Part shown: piece after piece, positions 34,338 through 46,089 of the stretch
Layout of the letters: each line of letters begins with the position of its first letter
Position numbering within the stretch: the stretch's first letter is position 1
Assembly: GCA_014529385.2 (NCBI GenBank)
Contig: CM043969.1
Coordinates: 10,765,001 to 10,829,000 of the forward strand
Direction: 5' to 3'
DNA length: 64,000 nt
From: Adiantum capillus-veneris
Lineage: Eukaryota; Streptophyta; Polypodiopsida; Polypodiales; Pteridaceae
Program-made: the position numbers and the translations under genes
The notes under the pieces: model-generated
What the model was told of the DNA's origin: nothing
Databases searched by the model: none
What the model saw: the letters and a program-made list of their open reading frames with translations, nothing else

Positions 34338-34342
34338 AAATA

Positions 34343-34569
34343 TGTTGGAATTAGGGTTGCAGAGAAACACACACAGCTTGGAGAAGACGAAGGAAGCTCA
34401 AGGCACACAATAGAGAGTGTGTTACTTAGTGTGCAATGAAAAGATAGATAGCCCTAGAGTGATGGGCGTATATACAATGCACGGGGGAAAAAACCTCCTA
34501 AAGAGGGAAAAAATGCCCCGACGGTCCTAGTGTGTTCACACACATCACTACCACATGTATATGGTAACA
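34343..34569 (-). repeat. 3' LTR of copia copy 3
   Basis: 227 bp, TG/CA ends. A polypurine tract (aaggggga-type on the minus strand) lies directly inside at about 34570-34583. Confidence 0.95.
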
Positions 34570-34644
34570 AATCCCCCTTGGAGTGATGCGGTGAACGAGA
34601 GCTGGCACATGAGTAAAGGGAAGTGCCATGCCCTGAGGATAGGA

Positions 34645-36324
34645 TCAGTCCACAAAGGGGAGTAAGCCCAAAGCTTTGCGGAAAGCTTCAAGCTTCTCAC
34701 GAGACAATGCCTTTGTGAAAAGATCTGCAAGGTTGTCCTGTGTTGGCACATAAGCCAAGCTGATCTCTCCTGCTGAGAGCCTCTCCCTGACATAGTGGTA
34801 ATGCACCTCAATGTGCTTTGTGCGAGCATGAAAAACTGGGTTCCTCGCAACTGCCAATGCGCTCTGACTGTCAGTGTAGATAGTGTTGGCAGTGTCCTGT
34901 CCAACACCCAAGTTAGCCATAAGGCGTCTGAGCCATACACACTCAACCGTAGCTGTGAAGACTGCCCTGTACTCAGCCTCACAACTCGAAGTGGCCACAG
35001 TAGGTTGCTTCTTGCTCAACCATGATATACATGAACTGCCAAGCATGAAACAAAAACCACTTGTGGACACTCGCGTGTCAAAACAACCAGCCCAATCTGA
35101 GTCCGAAAAAGCATGTAAGTCTGGCGGCAATGATCCCCCCTTGGGATAAAACAAGCCAAGATGTAAAGTGCCACTAAGGTAGCGGAAAATTCTCTTGACA
35201 GCCTGCCAATGCTTAGACCCTGGGCTATGCATAAATCTGCTGACGTGCGAGACTGCAAACTGAATATCTGGCCTCGTGTTGCATACATAAATGAGGCAGC
35301 CAACAGCAGTTTGGTAAAGAGTGACATCAGCAGGATCGCCAACATCATGTAGACTCAACTTCAAACCTGTTTCCATGGGAGTGGCAATAGGTTTGCAATC
35401 CTCAAGTCCAAACTTACATAGCAATGTCTCTATGTAACTTTTCTGACACAAGGCAATACCACCATCACACTGCTTAAACTGTATACCCAAGTAATGATGC
35501 AACAGCCCCAAATCTTTCATCTTGAAAGTAGCATTCAAATCAGCCTTAAATTCAGCAATATGTCTCTCATTTGGTCCAGTGATCAACAAATCATCAACAT
35601 AAAGAACCACAATGAGAAATACATCATCCTCACGCTTTACATACAATGTGCTTTCTGTTGGACTGTTACGAAAGCCTCGTTTAACCAAATGAGTGTCAAC
35701 TTTCTCATACCAAGCACGAGGAGATTGCTTCAACCCATACAAAGCCTTCTTACATTTGCACACTTTGTCCTGTTGTCCTTTTATGACAAAACCGCGAGGC
35801 TGCGTTACATAAACTTCCTCAAATATGTCACCATTCAAGAAAGCAGTAACAATGTCTGATTGATGTACATCCCAACCAAAATGAGCTGCCAATGCACATA
35901 GAAAACGCACAGTAGTCATACGACAAGTGGGAGCAAAAGTCTCTTCATAATCTATGCCTTTTTGTTGTGCATAACCCTTTGCAACAAGTCGAGCCTTATG
36001 GCGATCGATCTCACCATCCGGCTTGCGTTTCAACTTGTAAACCCACTTCGTACCAATGGCCTTTTTGCCAGGAGGCAAATCACATAAAGTCCATGTGTCA
36101 TTCTCTATAAGTGCATCATATTCTGATTTCATGGCAGCAATCCAATTTTTTGAATTCTGTGCTTCATCAAAAGACAGAGGCTCCTCAACATCATGTAAAC
36201 TAGACACAGCCAAAGCATAACAATCTGATGCATAAGATGCATGGCGAGAGCCTGAACGAGTACGACTAGATAAAGGTGCATCCAATTTACTGTCACGCAA
36301 AGTGTGCACCAGCCATTTTGGCAT
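34645..36324 (-). pseudogene. copia reverse transcriptase and RNase H, copy 3
   Basis: 559 residues, nearly identical to copy 1. The catalytic residues look intact: YVDD at 242-245, RNase H Asp 410, Glu 451 in CEAEYRA, Asp 485. KQSPRAW keeps the usual Arg. On sequence this is the best-preserved enzyme of the three copies, but it lies behind the TAG at 36334-36336, so it would be made only by readthrough or reinitiation. Confidence 0.92.
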
Positions 36325-36333
36325 ACCTCTAGC

Positions 36334-38931
36334 CTACTCATTTTCAGCCCTTTCCTCATCAAGTACATCATGTACATCTGCATCAGTAATATGCTGTTCT
36401 AAAACATTTTCAGAAACCCCCATAGGCTGTACATTTGCCTCATTGGAACTTACATTCGTATTTCCACCACTGAAAAGAGGTAACAAAGTGTCATAAATGT
36501 CCTGTGAGCTTACATTACTGTCTCTAGTACATGACAACAAGGGCTGAACAGAGTCTTCCACAAACACTACATCCCGTGAAACCAAAATACGTTTTGTTTG
36601 CGGATGATACAACCTGTAACCTTTGCTTTCAGCACTATAACCAACAAAAATACATTTGACAGCCTTATCATCCAATTTTCTGCGCTGCACTTGTGGCACC
36701 AAAGCATATGCCAAACAGCCAAAAACACGCATGTGCTCAATAGAAGGTTTTCTATCATGCCATGCTTCATATGGAGTAATAGACTGCAAAGCTTTCGTAG
36801 GACACCTGTTAAGTACATAAGTGGCACACATGATGGCCTCAAGCCAAAAAGAATGCGGCAAAGCTTGACTTTTGACCATACATCGTGCCATTTCCGTTAG
36901 TGACCTGTTTTTCCTCTCAGCAACACCATTTATCTGAGGTGTATAAGGCACTGTACATTGGTGTTTTATCCCACGACTAGCTAGAAATGCATTAAATTCA
37001 TGAGACATATACTCCCCCCCTCGATCGGAACGGAGGGTGCCCATAGTACATTTTGAGACATTTTCAGCCATAGCCAAAAATTGTTTGAAGCACATAAAAA
37101 CTTCGGACTTCGCTTTAAGCGGAAATACCCATGCATGCCTGGAGTAATCATCAATGAAAGTCACGAAGTACAGGTAATTGCCCAAGGACGGAGTTTGCAT
37201 GGGCCCACAAACATCACTATGCACAAGCTGCAACCTGCATGTGGCCCTAACTGAACCATCCTTTGGAAACTTAGAACGCTGCATTTTACCCAGAATACAG
37301 CCTTCACAAACATGTTTGACAGGTGCTTCAAGAGGCGGCAAAGAAGCAACCATATCAGATTTCTACAAACGCAGCAAACTGGCAAAATTCAGATGACCAA
37401 AACGTGCATGCCAAAGTTTTGCATCTGAAATAGCCCTTGAATCTGCAACAACATTTGCAAAATTTTGTCCACACTTGTCATACAAAGTGAGCTTATACAG
37501 CCCACGGCACAAAAGCCTAGATGCAACAATTTCATCACCAAAACTGAGATCATGAACTGTACATCTGTCATCCACAAATTTGACTACAAGTCCAAGTCTA
37601 GGAAGTGCGGATACAGACAAGAGATTCTTCTTGATCCCAGGTACATAAAGCGCATCAACAAGTGTGAAGGAACTGCCATTAGCAGCAGTGAGCACAATCT
37701 TTCCAACTCCCTGAACTGGATAAGAGGCGTTGTTGGCACAAGTGACTGAATTCCCATGAGGGACAGACTCGAGAGAGGTAAACAATTCACGATGTGAGGT
37801 AATGTGCTTTGTAGCACCACTGTCGAAATACCACACATGTGAATCTGCAGCAACTGACAAGCATGCATCATGGACAGCAGGATTGTAAGTGCACTCTGTG
37901 CTAAAAGCCCATTCTGCATCAACATCAGCATCACAATCTCCTTTCACAGAAGACTCAACAATGGCTGCATTTGTAGTGGAACCAGCATTTGCAGTGGAAC
38001 CACCCTCTTTCTTCTTAGCCTCTTTGGCCTTCAACTTAGGACACGACTTGATCAAGTGATCATTGGCTTTACAATAATGGCAACGCATCTTCTTTTTGCC
38101 CTTATCACCAGAATTGCCAGACGAAGTGCTGCCAGCAGAAGCATTAGGAACAGAATTTTTGCCACTCGCAGCAGAACCATAAGAAGTGGCTGCATTACTG
38201 TTACCACACTTTCTTTGAGAAGCAATAAAAGCCTGTTCAACTGCACGCTGCCTAGTCCTGTTTTTTCTAGAAAGTGACTCTTGCAACAGCAATGTGCATA
38301 ATGCATCAAACTTGACAAGTTCAGGATTTCCTTGGGTCATCAGTCTCCAAGTACTAGCAAAAGTCTGGTAGGAATCTGGTAAGGCATCAAGAACAGTCTG
38401 CACAAGGGAACTGTCCGAAATGACTTCACCTGCAGAAATGAGTTGCTCATTGATATCCTTGACACTAGCAAGGAAAGTGTCCATATCATCTTCCTCATGC
38501 ATAATCTTCGACTCTAGCTCTTTACGCAGCAAAGCAATTTTAGCCTCATTGCGGCTTGCATAAAGACCTGCTAGAATATCCCAAGCCTGTTTTGCAGATT
38601 TTGCTGAACGGATGTGAGGAATAATGGTGCGCTTCACAGACAACACAATCAATGCATGAGCCTGCGCATCCTTAACATCCCAACGAGCTTGTTTTGCCAT
38701 AGGCAAAACAACTCTAACAGCTGCAATCCTTGCAGCAAGACCTGCAACATCCTCAACATCGCCTACATCTTGAGAACCAGGATGTACATCAATGCCCTGC
38801 ACAATGTTCCAGACACCTTTTGACACAAGAACATGTTGCATCATATAAGCCCACATAGGGTAGTTGTCCCCATCCAACCTGTCCTCAGCAGCAAACATCT
38901 TGAACACATCTGTGTTGTTGTTGTCAACCAT
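36334..38931 (-). pseudogene. copia Gag, protease and integrase, copy 3, two stops
   Basis: Starts at Met 38931 (MVDNNN). Gag with CHYCKANDHLIKSC and protease DSGA are intact. A TAG at 37363-37365 falls in LRL-stop-KSDMVAS where copies 1 and 2 have CAG (LRLQKSDM). The frame resumes and the integrase core (HSDVCGP, RSDRGGEY, VAERKN) is intact up to the second TAG at 36334-36336, which copy 1 shares. Both are C-to-T changes in CAG. Confidence 0.93.
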
Positions 38932-39293
38932 GGTAAATGCTGCACCTGATGTGAAAACTGCCCAAAAATAGGAGAAATGGAGCGGGAACAACTTGTGCTA
39001 TATAGCACAAACCGTAGAAGACTATAAGGCACCTTTTATGCAGAAAACGTCACTGACAGAAAATCTGCACAAAATGACGAAATAGCCTGTGCAGTACTGC
39101 CCGTAGTGGAAACGGAGGCCGAAATGAGCCCAAATCAAAATTCTGAGCAGACCAAGCTCTTCGAGTCCTCCCAAAATATTTGTCGACCCGCGAACGCTCG
39201 CCAAAGCTCACTGAAATCGGAGAAAGTGAGCAGGCGTGTGCTGGAGCAGCTGGCGACTAAGCCCGGGAGGACGTGACCTGCTCTGATACCAAT

Positions 39294-39520
39294 TGTTGGA
39301 ATTAGGGTTGCAGAGAAACACACACAGCTTGGAGAAGATGAAGGAAGCTCAAGGCACACAATAGAGAGTGTGTTACTTAGTGTGCAATGAAAAGATAGAT
39401 AGCCCTAGAGTGATGGGCATATATACAATGCACGGGGGAAAAAACCTCCTAAAGAGGGAAAAAATGCCCCTGCGGTCCTAGTGTGTTCACACACATCACT
39501 ACCACATGTATATGGTAACA
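39294..39520 (-). repeat. 5' LTR of copia copy 3
   Basis: 227 bp. The primer site TGGTATCAGAGC lies just inside at about 39280-39291 on the minus strand. Confidence 0.95.
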
Positions 39521-39525
39521 AAATA

Positions 39526-40469
39526 TTTTAGCAAGGCTTGAAAATGATTACCACTGAAAGTATTTAGTTTCTGTTTGGAACTCTTTACATTTCTCTTTAC
39601 TGTGTGCTACGCACATCATATTCGCCATCAGTATTGGCAAGGATGATCATGGATATACAGGTTTAGATCTGTTTTTTTCTAAATGTATGCACACTAGGTG
39701 TTATGGGCCCTAGTGTTTGGCAAAATCTGATTTGGAACGGGATGCGTATTCATCCAGTTGTTGCTTATGAAGCACTTTGCACTCTATGTGCAGTATCTCT
39801 ATGAGACTAATTTAGAGTCTACCAATCACCCACAGAGGTCATGGCTCGGGTTGGGTGCTTGGGGATTTTTCAAGTTAAGCACGATGGTTATTCCAGACAT
39901 TGTTGCTTCCTCAACACTGTTATACGATGTTGTGATTCCCATTTACTAGCCATCTCAGAAGACTGTACGTAAATCGTGGGGGAAACACACCTCAGTACTG
40001 TCAGTTATCCAAGGGGATAGGCAGATTACAAAGTGTAATCTTGGGCTAAAGGATATTCAAAGTGCGTACATTAGTACCAAGCATTCCAGTTAATAAGCAT
40101 TTATTGCTCTTCTTGGAATTTACTTACTATCAGTTAACGCATGTTGCGACTAGGTAGTCTCTTCATGTATAAGTCAGGTTCTCAATCTTGAACGCTCATT
40201 AGGGTGGGGTTGTTTACTAATGATGAACTCAGGACTTACACTTGGATGATGAGTCATGTTAGCAAGTTACTTTCATGGAAAGTGAAAAGAGGTACTCTTT
40301 AGGGTACATCTTTATGTGATAACTCGTTTTGCATACTCATGTGTGTTCTAAATGGAGTCTACACACTATGATTGGATAGGAATTGGTAACACAAGATGGT
40401 TGCAAATGGATAACAATGTGGAAAATCAAGATGTTTCTCTTGGTTTCATTGAACCTCCTGCTGAACCAT
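39526..40469. other. Gene-free DNA, probable decayed interior of a gypsy element
   Basis: No readable polyprotein, but it leads without a break into the Pol C-terminal remnant at 40470. Confidence 0.35.
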
Positions 40470-40592
40470 GTTCCGGTCAAACAAACAGCTGGATCCATGA
40501 AGGATGCCACTTGGGAAAACATTAGTGTTCTTACGAAGACGTTCCCCACTTTTGTTTTTGAGAATGAAAATTCTTCTTTAAGGGGGGAGTAA
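40470..40592 (+). pseudogene. Ty3/gypsy Pol C-terminal (chromodomain-tail-like) remnant
   Basis: The frame ends DATWENISVLTKTFPTFVF then ENENSSLRGE. A WE..xxLxxxFPxF.LEDE pattern closing in a Gly-rich tail is typical of the end of Pol in plant chromodomain-bearing gypsy elements. The frame ends on the polypurine tract (aaggggggag, 40580-40589), and the LTR starts three bases later. Upstream sequence is too decayed to read. Confidence 0.6.
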
Positions 40593-40745
40593 TGTCAGGA
40601 CAACGGCAAGGCGGGACTAGACAAGGGCAAGGCCGGGCTAGGCAGTGTGGAAAGGGAGTCCAACTAGGGCAAAGGGCCAGGGGCCATGCTATATAGTGGG
40701 TGGTTGGGTGGTGGACTCCTAGGTTCTAGTTCCCCCGGTCCTACA
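40593..40745 (+). repeat. 3' LTR of a gypsy-type element
   Basis: Begins TGTCAGGACAACGG directly after the polypurine tract and ends CCTACA; 153 bp. A tatata-like box lies near 40690. Start, end and GC-rich body resemble 7507-7692 in the opposite orientation. Confidence 0.6.
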
Positions 40746-40974
40746 TCTAGTACCTGCAACCTGTCAAAAAATTTGCTTGATAACTGTGAGCTTACAGCCG
40801 TTCTTGTTAGTTCTTGCTTTTAATTGACAAAATTTAGCTAGGTTTTTCAGTAGCACACAATTCCTCACACAACCTCAAAAATTTAGGTCCAATTTCAAGT
40901 TTGAAAGAACCACCAGGATACTCTGGACTAGCTCTTTGTGTGGTAAAGTTATGTTTCTGTTCTGACTCAGAGGT

Positions 40975-42155
40975 ACATGGATTGCGATCCATGTTGGGAA
41001 GCCAAATGAACTTTGGATGATACCATCAGGTTCAGCATGATTAGGAGGTATTATGGTATCAAATTTTCTAGAAATGAACCTATGGATTGGAAGTTAGGTT
41101 AATTCTGCCACTTTACCAGAGCTCCAGCCAATTTTGGGCTTTTGGGATGGTTTTTTTGCATCAAAATTCAATTTTTTTGGGATGGTTTTTTTGCATCCAA
41201 ATTCAATTTTGGATGGACCACTAGACTCTCTGTGATTCCCTCTAGCTATGGTGACAATTTGATATCAAAATGTTTCAAGAGAACATGGATCGCAATCCAT
41301 GTTCCTTAGTGTCAATATGCACTGAAACTTGACCCACAGCTAGTCCTTGGCCTATTGATGATGGCTATATGGTTTTTGAATGTTTTGGAGTTTTTTAGGT
41401 GAGCCAAAAGTCATTTTTAGGGTTTGTTCCAGTGGTTTTTCCCTTGATCTGATTTTTGCCCCTTTCTGCTCTCTTTTTGAACTTTTCTGATAAGGGTCCC
41501 TTGGGATAAAGTGCTTCAATTGTTATCACTTTTCTACTTGCCGATTATCAGCTCAAAATTCCAAAAAGGTACATGGATTGCGATCCATGTTTCGCAAGAT
41601 TTTGGACTGATACTTGTGAGTTGGTGACACAAGGTGTGGTGATGCTATTCCCCGAATCTTTTTGAATTTGATCAGTTTTTCCCAAGTCAAAAGCAAGATT
41701 TTGTGTTGTTTTGCGGTATTTTGCAAACAACTACTTTTTTGGTATTTTCATGAGTTTTTTTCACTTTTTGTCTGTGGCTACTTTTGGAAAAGTTGTCCCC
41801 CTAGTAATCAGGAGTACACTGGTCAAATCTTACTGTCAGATGTCTAACTGGAACATGGATCGCGATCCATGTTGGGAAGCATTTGTACATGAATTTTGGT
41901 TATATTGGTTCCTTGCTTCTAGTTGATCCCAATTTTCTTTCCTTTTTGAATTTGAACAAGTGAAATTTCAAGTTTTTTCCTATTTTTCTCAATTCCCAAG
42001 GTTTTTCTCTGCTCACCCCAATTTCTTCACTTTAGTGATCTTCTAGCACTCTATTTTTGACCAAACTCAAGGTTCTAATGCCTGAGAGCCTGTTCTAAGC
42101 AAGGGAAATGTTTTAGCACATTTTGCCAAAAAGGTACATGGATCGCGATCCACGT
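40975..42155 (+). repeat. Five phased 20-bp palindromes in a decayed ~285-bp tandem repeat
   Basis: Copies or one- to two-base variants of ACATGGATCGCGATCCATGT start at 40975, 41283, 41571, 41853 and 42136. Spacings are 308, 288, 282 and 283. The spacers show little similarity to each other by eye, apart from short blocks before (aaaaggt) and after (gttgggaagc) the palindrome. No gene is visible between 40746 and 42897. Confidence 0.85.
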
Positions 42156-42897
42156 TGGATAGGCAATTTGGAAGTTTCCTGCACAGTTTGTTTTTAGCAA
42201 GTGTTTTTATCCCCCTTTTTGGAGGTTTTGTTGGGTTTGGTCAGTTTTGAATCTCTGACCATCGATTCTTCAACTTTTCAGAGTTATGGTCTTCAATACC
42301 AAAATAAGGTTTCTGACAGTTTTTTCCTCAATCCTTTTGGCCCCAAATGATGGTGTAATTTGTTTCCTAACCTACTCCAATAAATTGAAATAATCTACAA
42401 ACATAAATGAACTTAACAGTACAAAAATGACAATGAAATGTGTGGTGGAATAGGTAGCTAGAGGTGTTTTTGAGATCTTTGATCCATCAAATAAGAGAGC
42501 TTGTTTCCCATGTGGTCAAGGAAGCTTCTACTAGTGGTCCAAGACATTTGCAACTAAATATTGATAAATAAATGGTTATGGGAATAGTTTTTCTTCAAAA
42601 CAGGGAACATCTGAACAACAAAAAACTTCTCTTGATCTTGGAGGAGATGAGACCACTTGTCCATATGCAAAGGTAAACATTAAGTTTTTGTTAGAGGAGA
42701 GTCAATGTGCATAAAATATTGTGTTGATATCATCCATTCATATTTAAACATATGATAGAAGAAGCCACTGCTGCAAAAATAGGAGTGGGAATAGGGTCTA
42801 GAAATGATTCGACTAAGAACACATGTGGGTATAAGTATTTCCGTGGAATGTTGTTTCATGTCCAATGCAAAGATCCACTCAAAGGATGCCACAGTTT
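42156..42897. other. Gene-free DNA before the LTR array
   Basis: Short motif-free frames only. It forms the left flank of the non-autonomous LTR element. Confidence 0.4.
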
Positions 42898-43482
42898 TGG
42901 GGGATATGTGTTCGAAACGTGAGTCGGGTAGGCGTGGGACCTCTGGCTGTTACAGATAAGAGAGAGAACGAGAACAACATATGCAAATGGCTATGGCAAT
43001 CATCGTCAACTTCAATTAGTCCATTCAAGCTTTAAGTACAACTTAATCCTTAGCCAAGGTGGGATGTTAACAACACCGTCACTTGGATGATCTGATAACT
43101 AGGAGTTTAAGCTCCCATTTTACAGGATAAACCGTGCCGTTGATGACATCGGGCTTAACATGATGATTAATCAATATCTAGTTGATGACGGTAATGGAAA
43201 CTCTCTTTTGTCGCTATAACTGCTTCAACTGCCTCTTGGATTTTGCAAATCTCCTCTTTCTATGTTGATCTTTCCCTGCTTCGATAGGACTCAAGAGCTC
43301 TCTTTTTACTATTGCCTCATTTACCATCAGTAAGTTCCAGACTTCTGCTTACACTTCTGCTTAGACTCCGGCTCCATCTTCTGCTACTACGACTTCTACC
43401 CCAACTCCTCCTTCGGTTGCGGATGTAGTTCCACCCTCTATCTCTTGTTTCTGCCTTGCCGTTCCTCCCCTTCTTGCTCAAG

Positions 43483-43484
<2 letters not shown>

Positions 43485-43555
<71 letters not shown>
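43485..43555. repeat. (GA)n microsatellite in LTR B
   Basis: An uninterrupted GA run of about 70 bp. It corresponds to the shorter run at about 48536-48560 in LTR A and the CT run at 56518-56574 in the plus-strand gypsy LTR, so it is an inherited part of the LTR. Confidence 0.95.
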
Positions 43556-43559
<4 letters not shown>

Positions 43560-44574
43560 CACTTCTATTTCCCTCGCTCGTCCGAGAATGAGAGAGAGAG
43601 AGAGTTGCTTCTCTTCTTGCTTGTTTGTTGTGCCGACAAAGAGAGATACAGAGAGAGATTTCTCTTCCTGCTTGAGGTCAAGAGCGAGAAAGAGTGAGAA
43701 AACCGAGGCCTTCTCCTTCGCGAGCACAAGGGAGCTTCCCAGGCCTTCTTCCCTTCCGATTACCTATGCTTTTCCTCCTTGCTGTGGTTTGAGAGAGAGA
43801 TAGCAAGCCCTTCCTTGCCTTGGCTTCTCCGAGAGAGAGAGAGAGAGACCTTTCTTTACTAGCCAAGGACAAGAGAGAGAGCCTTGCTTCTCAAGCACTC
43901 TTCTCCCCTTTGCTGCCAATACATACTTCCTCCTCTTGCTTTGGTTCGAGAAAAAGAGAGTGATCTCCTTCTTGCTTTGTTCCGAGAGCGAGAGAGAAAG
44001 AGCCTCCTGTTTCCTTCCTCTCAAGCCACACACCCTCCTCGTTTTATGCTGCTTGTAGATGTCGAGAGCGAGAAGGATGGCAAGCCCCTCCTTAAGGTCA
44101 TGATCGCAAGAGGAAGATCCCATTCCCTCCTCTTTACACGTTCAATACCTCACGCAATAATCCTCCCCGTTGAAGCCCCTCTATCTCTTTTTGTTGTCAC
44201 GCCGCCTCCTTGATGACGTGGCAATCGGCCTGTTGACCAACTCCAATTCCGCCTCTACTGGTGCCGCAGCTGAGCGCCATGGCAAGAAGAGCACTTTTAG
44301 TTGCATACACCTGCTCGTTCGAGCTCTGTGTCGCGCGCTATATGCGTATCTTCTCTCCCATGTGTTCCCTGCGCTGGCTGCTCACGCCATGCTTCCTTCA
44401 TTTTTCCCCCATTCACACTTAAAATCAAAACCTTCTTTTAATTGGGTGGCCACCCCATGGGCGGCCGCTCTCCCTTTGGTGAATATTGGCGGCCTCTCGG
44501 CCATTAAGCTTCATAAAGGCACCACATTTGGCATGCATATCAAGCAAGGCATTGTTGAGCATGACATTTTTCCT

Positions 44575-44871
44575 TTACAGCAGCCCTCGACTAACATTAT
44601 AATTATGAATTTTGATGCCCGTATCAGTACCTCGAATAATGCCACGTGCCTTTAAGATGCAGGTATAGGTGATTTTATTCGCCGGAAGTTCCCTTCGCAT
44701 TCGGTGAAAGTAACCCAAAGACTCTTTGCCGTAGCCATTAATGGGCATATCTCCAAACCAATTCTCTTCAAAAAGAACCCTCTTAACTGAAATCTCATCA
44801 AAAACATCATGTGCTTTCGTAACAGCACCACATTTAACACACATATTGTGCCAAGCACTGTCAATCAACAC
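44575..44871 (-). pseudogene. PPR gene fragment inside LTR B
   Basis: 98 residues resembling two to three PPR motifs of the PLS type: CVKCGAVTKAHDVFDEI, then INGYGKESLGYFHRMRREL, then ITYTCILKARG...GTDTGIKIH...SRGLL. PPR proteins bind organellar RNA. This piece is far too short to act alone, lacks a start and end, and lies in the sense direction of the LTR. A decayed counterpart lies in LTR A at about 49500-49810. Confidence 0.75.
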
Positions 44872-45426
44872 ATATTTTCATACAACCCCTATCGAAGCTG
44901 CAAACACCTCGGATGGCACACTAGCCGAGGCGATCGAGATGCTACGAAACTGGCCCCCGATGAAATTTAATCTGGGGATGTCTTGGCAACCAGAACCCTG
45001 ATTGACGATCTGAAAAGATAGATGTGCTCCACAAAGTGAGCACTTCAGCCCCATGCATTCACTTCATTTCAAACCTCTCATTTGCAGTTGCCCAATCTGG
45101 TACGGATCTGCCATCAACTCAACTTCAAACTGTCATAAATTTTGCATCATAGCTCCAATCGACGAGCCATAAAGACAGGCTGATAGGGCATTTCAAGAAC
45201 TACAATTCTAGATCATAATCTCCCATTTGTGCTCACTTCAAGCATACTATTTTTTTAGCATCATTAAGGCATCTATTGGCCCTTTAAAGAAGTATCTCGC
45301 ATATATTAACCGTAAAACTATCTTCTTAGCAAGCCGTGAATATTGATCATTCATCAGGTAAGATTCAATTAAGCTCAATGTGCATCTTTCTGGTATATGT
45401 CTTAGCATCGGAGCAAAGGCACGGCA

Positions 45427-46089
45427 TCCACCCGCTTTGAACTTGCAGAGTCTCCGGTCTGTGCCAATTGTACTGCAATCTGCATCTGCTATAGGTACCT
45501 TAAGCTCTTTGCCATCATCAGACTCACGTAATTGGTAAACATATGAAAAATAATATAAGACTTATACCCTATCATCAATGTTCTAGCTTTATCATTAGGA
45601 GCTTCCCATCAGAAATCTTTGAACCGTATCTGTCGTATCTCCAAAGCATTCAATTATGGGAAACCTATTTAGTGAACCCTGCCAGACTCAAGTGCTCTAG
45701 TTAATGATGCACATGGCTTGACCATCAAGATCGCTTTAGGGAACCCTGTCAAGCTCAAGTATGCCTTACTCTGTCTGCACACGAAATGGATGCCAAGTCC
45801 TTTACGTCAAGTTCTTGTAGCAGAAACAACTCAAAAGATGTGAAGATAATTTTATCAATTGTCCAAAGATGTCAACTGGAAGCTAGCCATGTAAGCTTAT
45901 TGATCGCATAACCAGAAACTCTTCTGACTTAGCATAATCTAGAAACCAAAACCTTGTATATGAAACCTGCTACAAGAAAATAACTCATATGGACAATGAG
46001 GAATTGCCCACACACTCGAGAAACATAATATCCACATGAGCATACATTTCCTGTATCAATCAACATCATGCATTTCTAGTGCAAATATG
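45427..46089 (-). other. Polypurine tract and 3' non-coding part of the non-autonomous element
   Basis: The tract next to LTR B reads aaagcgggtgga on the minus strand (45427-45438). It is preceded by GGCACAGACCGGAG, also found just before the 3' LTR of the gypsy element (63048-63061). The rest has no coding potential. Confidence 0.6.

Larger units (their letters stand above)
34343..39520 (-). mobile_element. Full-length Ty1/copia element, copy 3
   Basis: 5178 bp, the same length as copy 1, with 227-bp LTRs and a perfect target duplication aaata (34338-34342 and 39521-39525). The two LTRs differ at about four positions by eye. Primer site TGGTATCAGAGC and the polypurine tract are intact. It shares with copy 1 the TAG between integrase and reverse transcriptase and has a second TAG within the integrase zinc-binding region. 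Confidence 0.96.
42898..45426 (-). repeat. LTR B of the non-autonomous element
   Basis: About 2.5 kb. Right end ggcacggca (TGCCGTGCC on the minus strand), left end near tgggggatatg. Homologous throughout to LTR A and in blocks to the LTR at 54813. It contains a (GA)n tract at 43485-43555, a GGAGNTTAAGCTCC block near 43110, and a PPR fragment at 44575-44871. Confidence 0.75.

Noticed and set aside
40975-42155. CRISPR-like array
   Set aside because: Regular spacing of a short palindrome, but spacers are about 265 bp, there are only five repeats, and the genome is a plant nuclear one.
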